Part shown: positions 7,923 through 14,283 of the stretch, in pieces
Layout of the letters: every line of letters begins with the position of its first letter
Numbering within the stretch: the stretch's first letter is position 1
NCBI GenBank assembly: GCA_002392505.1
Contig: DGHD01000059.1
Coordinates: 3,352-67,351, forward strand
Direction of reading: 5' to 3'
DNA: 64,000 nucleotides
From: Christensenella sp. UBA3857
GTDB lineage: Bacteria; Bacillota; Clostridia; Christensenellales; CAG-138
Position numbers and translations under genes: made by a program
The notes under the pieces: generated by a model
Database searches by the model: none
The model's input: only the letters and a program-made list of their open reading frames with translations
Told to the model about the DNA's origin: nothing

Positions 7923-8988
7923 ATCCCATTACGAAAAATCCCTCATAAAAGCGGCCGAATACCGCAAAAAGACCGCCCCACTCATACTCGGCATAGAGTC
8001 GAGCTGCGACGAAACGGCGGCGGCTGTGGTGCGCGGCGGAAGGGACGTCGTTTCGACCTCCGTCCATACGCAGATACCGGTGCACCGCCTTTACGGCGGC
8101 GTTGTGCCGGAGATCGCCTCGAGGAGCCATACCGAAAGGATCGGCTCCGTCGTGCGGGACGCGCTCGATAAGGCGGGCGTCGGCCTCAGCGATATCGACG
8201 CGATCGCCGTCACTTACCGGCCCGGGCTCATCGGCGCGCTGCTCGTCGGCGTCAGCTTCGCTAAGGGGCTCGCCCTCGCGGCGGAAAAACCGCTCGTCGG
8301 CGTCGACCATATCACGGGACATATCGCCGCGAACTACATCACGTATCCCGATCTTGAGCCGACGTTCATGTGCATAGTCGCCTCCGGGGGACACAGCCAT
8401 ATCGTCCGCGTGAACTCATACACCGATTTCACCCTGATCGGCCGCACGCGCGACGACGCCGCGGGAGAGGCGTTCGACAAGGTCGCCCGCGCAATGGGGC
8501 TCCCCTACCCCGGCGGTCCCGAGCTTGAGAAGCTCGCGAAAGGCGGCGACACGAACGCTTTCCCCCTCCATACCGCGTTCAACGAGGGCGAAAGCTTCGA
8601 TTTCTCGTTCTCCGGCTTAAAGACCGCCGTCGTGAACATACTCCATAACGCCGAACAGAAGGGCGAAACCGTGAATAAGGCGGACCTCGCCGCCTCCTTC
8701 CAGAGGGCGGTCACCGACGCGCTGACGGTTAAATCCGTCCGCGCCGCAAGGGACGCGGGGCTTACCACGCTCGCGCTCGCCGGAGGCGTTTCCGCGAATA
8801 CGACCCTGCGCGAACGCCTTCAAAGGGAATGCGACAAGTACGGCATCCGCTTCTGCCGTCCCGATATGAAATACTGCACCGACAACGCCGCCATGATCGC
8901 CTGCCAGGGACATTATGAGCTGCTCACAAGGGATCCCGACGAGCTGTCGCTCGATCCCAACGCGGCGTCCTTTTTGCAGCTCCAGTGA
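7915..8988 (+). CDS. tsaD: tRNA N6-adenosine threonylcarbamoyltransferase
   Basis: 357 residues. Transfers the threonylcarbamoyl group to A37 of ANN-decoding tRNAs, together with TsaB and TsaE, which are not in this window. Family marks are GIESSCDETAAAVV at the start, the metal-binding VDHITGHIAANY, ASGGHSHI, GEAFDKVARAMGLPYPGGP and LAGGVSAN. The N-terminal 20 residues are a short extension before the conserved core. It is the last gene of the operon; a tRNA gene with its own promoter follows. Confidence 0.96.
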   Translation: MPESHYEKSLIKAAEYRKKTAPLILGIESSCDETAAAVVRGGRDVVSTSVHTQIPVHRLYGGVVPEIASRSHTERIGSVVRDALDKAGVGLSDIDAIAVTYRPGLIGALLVGVSFAKGLALAAEKPLVGVDHITGHIAANYITYPDLEPTFMCIVASGGHSHIVRVNSYTDFTLIGRTRDDAAGEAFDKVARAMGLPYPGGPELEKLAKGGDTNAFPLHTAFNEGESFDFSFSGLKTAVVNILHNAEQKGETVNKADLAASFQRAVTDALTVKSVRAARDAGLTTLALAGGVSANTTLRERLQRECDKYGIRFCRPDMKYCTDNAAMIACQGHYELLTRDPDELSLDPNAASFLQLQ

Positions 8989-9040
8989 TCCGGACGGCTT
9001 CCCGTTTCCAAAATATACCGGTAAAAACCCAAATTGGGTG

Positions 9041-9069
9041 TTGACAAAATACCCCGGACGAATTATAAT
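9041..9069 (+). promoter_or_regulatory. Sigma-A promoter of tRNA-Leu(GAG)
   Basis: TTGACA (9041-9046), 17-base spacer, TATAAT (9064-9069), ending 20 bases before the mature tRNA 5' end. Confidence 0.9.
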
Positions 9070-9089
9070 AGCTTTCGCAATCAAATTTT

Positions 9090-9172
9090 GCGGTCGTGGC
9101 GGAACAGGCAGACGCGTACGTTTGAGGGGCGTATGGGAGACCGTATGGGTTCAAGTCCCATCGACCGCACCA
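9090..9172 (+). tRNA. tRNA-Leu (anticodon GAG)
   Basis: 83 bases. The acceptor stem GCGGTCG/CGACCGC closes with discriminator A and encoded CCA. The anticodon arm is TACGT, loop TTGAGGG, GCGTA, giving GAG at 9124-9126. A long variable arm and GGTTCAAGTCC T-arm fit a class II leucine tRNA. Confidence 0.95.
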
Positions 9173-9177
9173 AAAAT

Positions 9178-9201
9178 CCGGGTTTTCTAACCCGGGTTTT
9201 T
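9178..9201 (+). terminator. Intrinsic terminator after tRNA-Leu
   Basis: A CCGGGTT/AACCCGG stem with a TTCT loop, followed by GTTTTTC. Confidence 0.85.
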
Positions 9202-9524
9202 CTTTGCTTAAAATGCCTAAAACCCAATGATTATAAAGGTTTTTTGAAGCTTCGCATTTCGACTTGGATCAGCTTAGAATCGTTAAAAAACAGGATGCGT
9301 TGCACACCGGTTGCACACGCTCTTGGATTCGGTTTTCTCAACTGTTTAACAATTTTTCTGCTCTTATCATGATCCCGTTGCACAATCTCGGGCAATTAAA
9401 GCTCTCTTAGTTAAAACACGATCGTTTCGCCTGTGTTCTTTCATACGAGCATGATATAATGAACAAAAGTAAAATAATACGCATATCGGTTTTCGGTAAT
9501 CGTTTATGTAAGGAGGTCTTTGCT
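9202..9524. other. AT-richer intergenic stretch after tRNA-Leu
   Basis: No supportable gene. It holds a direct repeat TTGCACAC-CGG-TTGCACAC (9300-9318) with a third TTGCACA at 9378, a TATAAT at 9455-9460, and the AAGGAGG (9510-9516) of the next gene. Base composition drops here compared with the tsaD operon, as expected where accessory DNA begins next to a tRNA. Confidence 0.5.
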
Positions 9525-10634
9525 TTGAAGAGGATTTTTGTAATTGCCTTAATAATGCTTATGCTGCTTACTGGCTGCGCTAAACAAACCGGGGCAGTAC
9601 TTGCTCCTGCTAAAGAAATGGGCGAAGTGCCCTTTGAGTTTCGCGAGATCATAGAGAACGATCTGTTTCCAACGGGAAGAAGATACTCGTTAAGAGGAGC
9701 ATACCCTTCGGCGGATCGTGTCGTTCTGACGGAGCTAACGATCGATGGAACGCGGCTGATTCTGCGCGATATGTACGGAAAAACGCTTGCAGAGCACACG
9801 GAGCCGTTTCTTGAGGATACCCACGTATGTCAGGCGCTTGCTACCTCCGACGGGGGATTTATTTATGCTGTCGGATTCGTGGATCGCGCCTTGCCGGATG
9901 GAGGCTGGTTAAGTGACAACGGGTTCTCTTCCAAGGTGGTGAAATGCTCCGCTATGGGAGAGATCGAATGGGAAGCGGTATTTGAACAAATAGACCACGG
10001 CGCATTTCAGCGGATAATAGAAAGAGACGGATACTATTATTGCTTCGGCTCATATCGAGTGGATGAACCGCACGGCTGGATATGCGGCGTTGATATGCAT
10101 AAGCTTGATAAAGACGGCGACATTGTTAAGAGAAATATCATTTCGGGCAGCGACGCCTGCTTTCTTAAACGCATAGAGCAGACCGAGACCGGCTTCCTCA
10201 TCCATATCGATTCGCAATCCCGCGACGGGGACTTCTTCCCGATAGAAGGCGAAGAATTGCCGTACTACGCAAAATGCTTTTCCGCAGAAGTCGATATAAA
10301 CCTTGAAAAGAAGGGGATCGCCCTTGCCGATGAATGCGATTATTTCTATGATACTCCTGTAGGCGTGCTTGACGGCTGCGAGGTCTATGCGGACGATCCC
10401 GTTTTCAAGGATGTGCCCGAGATAGTGATACTCGTTTTTGATTATGGCGATAATTATCTCGTCGTTTCGGAAAACTACACCGGAAAATATGAAGACCAGC
10501 CACCCCTTATAAGCGCAGTTTGGGAGTACACCGAAACGGTCTATTCGGTTTTCAATAAGGACGGTAAGCTCATTTGCCGCAGGACTTATGATACATCCCC
10601 CGATTTTGAAAGCATGGTGCAAAAATATGAATAA
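9525..10634 (+). CDS. Lipoprotein with propeller-like repeats, function unknown
   Basis: 369 residues from a TTG start, chosen because AAGGAGG ends 8 bases before it and the protein then begins with a clean lipoprotein signal (MKRIFVIAL..., lipobox LTGC). The mature part is acidic with repeated beta-type segments of the kind ATSDGGFIYAVGF and IIERDGYYYCFGSY, suggesting a blade-repeat (propeller) fold. I recognise no family. Codon use is AT-richer than in neighbouring core genes, consistent with acquisition. Confidence 0.75.
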   Translation: MKRIFVIALIMLMLLTGCAKQTGAVLAPAKEMGEVPFEFREIIENDLFPTGRRYSLRGAYPSADRVVLTELTIDGTRLILRDMYGKTLAEHTEPFLEDTHVCQALATSDGGFIYAVGFVDRALPDGGWLSDNGFSSKVVKCSAMGEIEWEAVFEQIDHGAFQRIIERDGYYYCFGSYRVDEPHGWICGVDMHKLDKDGDIVKRNIISGSDACFLKRIEQTETGFLIHIDSQSRDGDFFPIEGEELPYYAKCFSAEVDINLEKKGIALADECDYFYDTPVGVLDGCEVYADDPVFKDVPEIVILVFDYGDNYLVVSENYTGKYEDQPPLISAVWEYTETVYSVFNKDGKLICRRTYDTSPDFESMVQKYE

Positions 10635-10731
10635 CAGCAATAACTGGGAACCGAGATACGAATGGACTGTGAATCGTTGGGTCATCAGTAAATGCGATTG
10701 GGAATCCGGCTTCAGCAGAAGCGAAGAATAA
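10627..10731 (+). CDS. Possible 34-residue peptide overlapping the lipoprotein stop
   Basis: ATG at 10627 overlaps the previous stop by 8 bases and reads MNNSNNWEPRYEWTVNRW... to SRSEE. It is hydrophilic and tryptophan-rich, with no signal peptide. No separate ribosome binding site is visible, so translation would depend on coupling. It may be only a chance frame. Confidence 0.3.
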   Translation: MNNSNNWEPRYEWTVNRWVISKCDWESGFSRSEE

Positions 10732-10751
10732 CAGCATAAATATGATACAAA

Positions 10752-10778
10752 AGCGCTCGCGTGTGCGGGCGCTCTTTC
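10752..10778 (+). terminator. Intrinsic terminator of the lipoprotein gene
   Basis: A 9-bp stem AGCGCTCGC/GCGGGCGCT (one G-T pair) with a GTGT loop, followed by CTTTCT. Confidence 0.75.
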
Positions 10779-10814
10779 TATTGGAATAGTTCGGAGATCG
10801 ATTTGATTAGGTGA

Positions 10815-11768
10815 TCACGCTTTGATAGCGCCGCATCTTTCCTCCATCAGCACTATCAAGCCCGCTTTCATGTCATCCGGCAGCAGCGAGCTTTCCGCAT
10901 CCGCGATAAACCCGGGAAGCGCGGTAATGACGCTGCCCAGTAAATCGTTTGCGGCCTTTTCGGGTATGCCCGCGGTATCTGCAAAGATAAGGAAGTCCTT
11001 TCGGCGAAGATTGGTCTTCTTGCCGTTCATCGGCAGAGCGAACTGCTCCTTGTCCTCCGGCATGACAAGGTTGACCGGGAGCAGGTCGTAAGCCGGGGAA
11101 AGGACGTAAACGCCGCTTTCGGGAGCTGTCTCAATGAGCGAGAAATTCTTGAGGTGCATATCTGAATTGCCGACGGCGAAGGAGAAGACCAGCCGCAGGA
11201 AAAGCTCCGCCATATCGAGCGCCGGGATCGACGAATACTTCTTAATAAGCTTCGCGCAGCGCTCATACGAGCCCTTGTATTTATCCTGCGTCAGCCTTTC
11301 GTCCAGCTGGCAGAAATCCTCCATTGCAAGCTTTTTCGTGCCGTTTTTATCCTTGATGCGGTCGACGCGCTTTGTAATGAAAGCGTATCCGCTCTCGGCC
11401 TTTATGAGAGCGTGCGGGACCGTCTTGATCCCGACGCGCGCCGCCATCTGCATAACAAGATGCTCTGACTCCGGGAGTGACGTGAAGGCTTCGACCTGCG
11501 GCTTCAGTATGTAGCCGGTCGGATAGTCCGCGAGCGTAAGGCGGGGCTGCTGTCCGCGGCCTGAATGGAGATGGAGTGAAAGCTTCTTCTGCACTCCAGG
11601 CACGGTAAAGCCCTTGTCCGTGCTCTTTTCAACGAGTACGGAAAGCGATTCCTCGTCAAGCTCGATCAGCGGGAGCTTCGTGGTCCCGAAGAACTTCTTG
11701 ATACACCCGGCATGCCAGCCGTGTTCGGTATTGGGTTCAAGCGGTTTCCCGCAGCAAAGGCAGTTCAT
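10815..11768 (-). CDS. hipT: HipT-like kinase toxin (C-terminal HipA kinase domain only)
   Basis: 317 residues. A small N-terminal cysteine-containing head (CxxC at 3-6, Cys22) leads into the HipA-like kinase fold. The glycine-rich loop is TVPGVQKKLS (55-64). Catalytic Asp203 and Asn208 lie in NSDMHLKN, and the metal-binding Asp228 in SPAYDLLP. The HipA N-subdomain is missing here and is supplied by the separate upstream gene, as in HipBST systems. In E. coli O127 the HipT kinase targets TrpS; the target here is unknown. It overlaps hipS by 4 bases. Confidence 0.88.
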   Translation of the reverse strand: MNCLCCGKPLEPNTEHGWHAGCIKKFFGTTKLPLIELDEESLSVLVEKSTDKGFTVPGVQKKLSLHLHSGRGQQPRLTLADYPTGYILKPQVEAFTSLPESEHLVMQMAARVGIKTVPHALIKAESGYAFITKRVDRIKDKNGTKKLAMEDFCQLDERLTQDKYKGSYERCAKLIKKYSSIPALDMAELFLRLVFSFAVGNSDMHLKNFSLIETAPESGVYVLSPAYDLLPVNLVMPEDKEQFALPMNGKKTNLRRKDFLIFADTAGIPEKAANDLLGSVITALPGFIADAESSLLPDDMKAGLIVLMEERCGAIKA

Positions 11769-12109
11769 TCAGTCACCTCCGATCTGGGCTTATCGTACAC
11801 GCTCACATTTCCGATACCGTCGCGGCAGGCGACGAGCAGCAGCCCGAAGCGGTCCTGCGGGTCGAGCTTCCAGTTGCGGCTGACGACTTCGAGCAGCCAG
11901 CCTTCGGGAACGAGCCCGTCGAAGAACGGGAACAGCGTTTTCGAGACGTACGGCTTTTCGGAAAGCGGCATCGTCAGCGACACGGCAGACGCATTTGGAG
12001 CGGACAGATAGGCAGGATCGTATGTGAAGATATAGCCCTCGTCGGTCTCCGAAAGGAGCCCGGCGAAGCTGTCGCGAACGTAAATGTAAGCGGTCCTGAA
12101 GGTGTTCAT
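11765..12109 (-). CDS. hipS: HipS-like antitoxin (stand-alone HipA N-subdomain)
   Basis: 114 residues matching the HipA N-terminal couple_hipA fold: VRDSFAGLLSETDEGYIFTYD near the start, MPLSEKPY in the middle, then FDGLVPEGWLLEVVSRNWKLDP, which in HipA precedes the kinase. In known HipBST loci this small protein, not HipB, neutralises the kinase. It overlaps both hipB and hipT by 4 bases. Confidence 0.86.
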   Translation of the reverse strand: MNTFRTAYIYVRDSFAGLLSETDEGYIFTYDPAYLSAPNASAVSLTMPLSEKPYVSKTLFPFFDGLVPEGWLLEVVSRNWKLDPQDRFGLLLVACRDGIGNVSVYDKPRSEVTE

Positions 12110-12315
12110 TCCTCGCTCCTTTCCGTTTTGCCCGGGACAGCCTCATAGCCGAACATACCGAGCGCGATATTGACCTTGTCCATGCGCACCGTCGATTTGC
12201 CCTGCTCAAGCTCGCGCACGAATCTGAGCCCGAGACCGGAGCGCAGAGCGAATTCCTCCTGCGTCAAGCCCGCCCGTTTGCGCTGTTCCTTGATGAATTG
12301 AGCTATCCTGTTCAT
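12106..12315 (-). CDS. hipB: HipB-like XRE repressor
   Basis: 69 residues, almost all one helix-turn-helix: IKEQRKRAGLTQEEFALRSGLGLRFVRELEQGKSTVRM. First gene of the hipB-hipS-hipT operon. It probably binds the TATACC-N6-GGTATA palindromes just upstream and represses its own promoter. The short basic/acidic tail (GKTERSEE) has no other domain. Confidence 0.88.
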   Translation of the reverse strand: MNRIAQFIKEQRKRAGLTQEEFALRSGLGLRFVRELEQGKSTVRMDKVNIALGMFGYEAVPGKTERSEE

Positions 12316-12348
12316 AGTATGCCCTCTCGGAATTAGAATTATACTATT

Positions 12349-12377
12349 ATTTTATACCCTTTAAGGTGTAATGTCAA
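12349..12377 (-). promoter_or_regulatory. Promoter of the hipBST operon
   Basis: Minus-strand TTGACA (12377-12372), 17-base spacer, TAAAAT (12354-12349). The spacer is almost entirely filled by the first operator palindrome, so repressor binding would directly block RNA polymerase. Confidence 0.85.
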
Positions 12378-12452
12378 GAGCTTAACTATTATTTATACCC
12401 GTTAAGGTGCAATTCAGCATCGTGTAAAATGCATTATACCTTTTCGGGTATA
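12353..12452. promoter_or_regulatory. Three HipB-type operators at exact 41-bp spacing
   Basis: Three 18-bp palindromes of the form TATACC-N6-GGTRYA: 12353-12370, 12394-12411 and 12435-12452. The last is perfect (TATACC/GGTATA). Starts are 41 bp apart each time, close to four helical turns, so repressor dimers would stack on one face. E. coli HipB operators are the similar TATCC-N8-GGATA. Confidence 0.8.
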
Positions 12453-12551
12453 GTTTAACCCGTTGTTAACACTAAAGAACCTGATTATTTAGGGCGTCCG
12501 CGAAAGCTGGCGCCTTTTCCATTTCAAAAAACAATTTTAAGGAGAGTCAAT

Positions 12552-13190
12552 ATGAAAACAAATATGAACACAACCGAAGTAAAAGAACTGAGCCTTACGG
12601 AGCTTCACCCTTTCGCGGGGCATCCGTACAAGGTCCGCGACGACGCGGAGATGGACGCCCTTGTCGAGAGCGTCCGGGAACACGGGATAATGGTCCCGTT
12701 GATCGTGCGGCCGATCGATATCGGCTTCGAGATCGTCAGCGGGCACAGAAGAGCCCATGCCGCTATGAAAGCGGGGCTCAAGACCGTACCTGTTATCGAA
12801 GTCAGCCTTACAAGGGACGAGGCGGCGGTCGCCCTCGTCGACAGCAACCTGAACCGCGAGCACATACTGCCGAGCGAAAAGGCGTTTGCTTATAAGCTGA
12901 AGCTGGAAGCGTTAAAGCGACAAGGCGAAAGAACGGATCTAACTTCTGTCCAACTTGGACAGAAATTGTCACGATCGATAGTTGCGGAAGGTGCAAATGA
13001 AAGCAATACCCAAATCCAGCGCTACATCCGTCTTGAAAGCCCTTTCTTTTTGTATCCGCAGTCGCAGTATGGCCCGCCCAAGGCGAGCGTGTATTCGCGT
13101 ACGCAGGCGACGCGTTCGTCGATCAGCCCCGTGTTCAGAGGCTTGAATATCGCCCTGCCGCGGAACAGCTTGCTCATCGACTTCTTCTGA
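12552..13190 (+). pseudogene. ParB-like partition protein, truncated and running into foreign sequence
   Basis: The first about 158 residues are a ParB/Srx-type N-terminal domain (SLTELHPFAGHPY, ESVREHGIMVPLIVRP, VSGHRRAHAAMKAG, ALVDSNLNREHILPSEKAFAYKLKLEAL) of the kind found on integrative elements. After TQIQRYIRLE the expected helical continuation stops. The last about 52 residues are an artefact of reading antisense through the minus-strand gene 13022-13213. AAGGAGAG precedes the ATG. The gene has lost its 3' half by recombination near 13034. Confidence 0.8.
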
Positions 13191-13213
13191 TCGTCGGAAT
13201 CCTTCCTTGCCAT
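13022..13213 (-). pseudogene. 5' fragment of an unidentified gene, third in a metal-related operon
   Basis: A 63-residue frame with a good ribosome binding site (GGGAGG, 5 bases before the ATG) starts 2 bases after the HMA-protein stop. It reads KLFRGRAIFKPLNTGLIDERV and so on, then ends abruptly where the ParB-like sequence begins on the other strand. I cannot name the family. The good start and sudden end argue for a gene truncated at the same junction that cut the ParB gene. Confidence 0.55.
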
Positions 13214-13215
13214 GC

Positions 13216-13467
13216 TTACCTCCCGAACAGCCCGCGCTTTTTATACGGTTCCGAAGATACCGAAACGAAGGTGTAGCCCGTGTCCTCAACGGCTTTTTTG
13301 AGCTTCGCTTCGTCAAAGCCGCCTTCCATAAGGAAAGTCGCCTCGCCGCGCGCTCTTGACGCCTTGACCTTTTTCGCGTCCGGGAACGCCGTTCTTATCG
13401 TGTCCTGAATATGCGCCTCGCACATGCCGCACATCATGCCGTCGATCTTTACCGTGATTTTTTCCAT
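13216..13467 (-). CDS. HMA-domain protein (CopZ-like metal-binding)
   Basis: 83 residues: one heavy-metal-associated domain with GMMCGMCEAHI (metal-binding CxxC at Cys13 and Cys16) and the conserved helix-strand pattern ending VEDTGYTFVSV. Such domains bind Cu(I) or another soft metal and pass it to a transporter. It follows the membrane protein by 18 bases, in an operon behind two metal-repressor-type palindromes. The basic KKRGLFGR tail is short. Confidence 0.88.
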   Translation of the reverse strand: MEKITVKIDGMMCGMCEAHIQDTIRTAFPDAKKVKASRARGEATFLMEGGFDEAKLKKAVEDTGYTFVSVSSEPYKKRGLFGR

Positions 13468-13485
13468 TTTCTAATCCTCCATCCG

Positions 13486-13869
13486 TTATTTCAACAACAG
13501 CCCTATCGCCCAATAGACCGCCCCGACGATGACCGCGAGCGGCATTGCGAGGAACACGAGCTTCGGCATCTTCCACGCCTTCGCTTTTGGCGTGTGCCAC
13601 ATGGGTTCAAGGTCCTCCGCGCCTGGAATGAGCCACCAGTCCGAAAGGGCTGCCCATATCGTATCGATGAACAGCCAGTCGAAGAACTCCGCGCCGAGGA
13701 AGAGGACGTAGAACTGCCAAGCGCAGTCGAACCAGCTCCGCGCGCCGTTCACGAGCAGTATCATTATCATCGGCACGATGAACATAAAGGCGATCACGAA
13801 CAGGATACAGCCGATAATGCCGGCAATCAGGAGCTTTTTCGACGTGTTGCCATGTGTCTTTCCGTTCAT
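13486..13869 (-). CDS. Small multi-pass membrane protein of unknown family
   Basis: 127 residues starting at 13869, with GGAGG 7 bases upstream (a further in-frame ATG at 13929 lacks one). About three hydrophobic helices are visible: 13-40, 50-67 and 103-125. A conserved-looking loop is rich in Trp and Asp (GAEFFDWLFIDTIWAALSDWWLIPG). First gene of the HMA operon. Its promoter region carries two AGTTAG-N6-CTAACT palindromes, so it is likely metal-regulated. Confidence 0.7.
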   Translation of the reverse strand: MNGKTHGNTSKKLLIAGIIGCILFVIAFMFIVPMIMILLVNGARSWFDCAWQFYVLFLGAEFFDWLFIDTIWAALSDWWLIPGAEDLEPMWHTPKAKAWKMPKLVFLAMPLAVIVGAVYWAIGLLLK

Positions 13870-13949
13870 GCTGTATCCTCCGTGTATCTGGCTGTCGTCT
13901 TCATTGTCTTCCCGATGACGGTCGAACATGTGATTACGTCGCCGCCTTC

Positions 13950-14011
13950 AGTTAGCAGTGTCTAACTCGCGCCTCAAAAGAAAGGTGACATTCAGTTAGT
14001 CACCGCTAACT
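13950..14011. promoter_or_regulatory. Two metal-repressor-type palindromes
   Basis: AGTTAG-N6-CTAACT occurs twice as perfect palindromes, 13950-13967 and 13994-14011, starting 44 bp apart. The pattern resembles DtxR/MntR/IdeR-family boxes (TTAG...CTAA). The sites lie 81-142 bases upstream of the membrane/HMA operon. Confidence 0.6.
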
Positions 14012-14069
14012 ATATTAGCACGTATTATTCATTCCGTCAATAGCGAATACGAAAAAACACAAAAAAAGC

Positions 14070-14091
14070 GGCGGATAGCCGCATATCCGCC
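14070..14091 (-). terminator. Minus-strand intrinsic terminator
   Basis: GGCGGATA/TATCCGCC stem with a 6-base loop; on the minus strand it is followed by GCTTTTTTTGTG. A second-line terminator downstream of the peptidase gene. Confidence 0.7.
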
Positions 14092-14220
14092 TTGCCGTTT
14101 GGTAAGTTGTAACCGGTTTTTGATACCGCTCAAATAAAAACCGGTTCGTTAAGCACTATCTCTTCCGACCGGTTGCTTATACCATGTTTTACTAACTATC
14201 TCAAGCTCGCCAAATGAGAA

Positions 14221-14246
14221 TTGCCGCCCTCGCGTGAGGGCGGCAA
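14221..14246 (-). terminator. Terminator of the M29 aminopeptidase gene
   Basis: A 10-bp GC-rich stem (14221-14230 with 14237-14246), 38 bases after the stop codon. On the minus strand it is followed by the moderately T-rich TTCTCATTT. Confidence 0.7.
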
Positions 14247-14283
14247 ACCTTTTGCATATTCAAATCAGCAAATCTTCAGTTTT

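Larger units (their letters stand above)
13870..14283. other. Intergenic region with two palindromic operators and several hairpins
   Basis: No gene. It contains the operators at 13950-14011, a minus-strand terminator at 14070-14091, an 11-bp inverted repeat AACCGGTTTTT/AAAAACCGGTT (14111-14121 with 14136-14146) and the peptidase terminator at 14221-14246. Confidence 0.6.

Noticed and set aside
13022-13213. Assigning the 63-residue fragment to a metallo-hydrolase family
   Set aside because: The early residues gave a vague resemblance, but no metal-binding motif is in the fragment, so no family is claimed.
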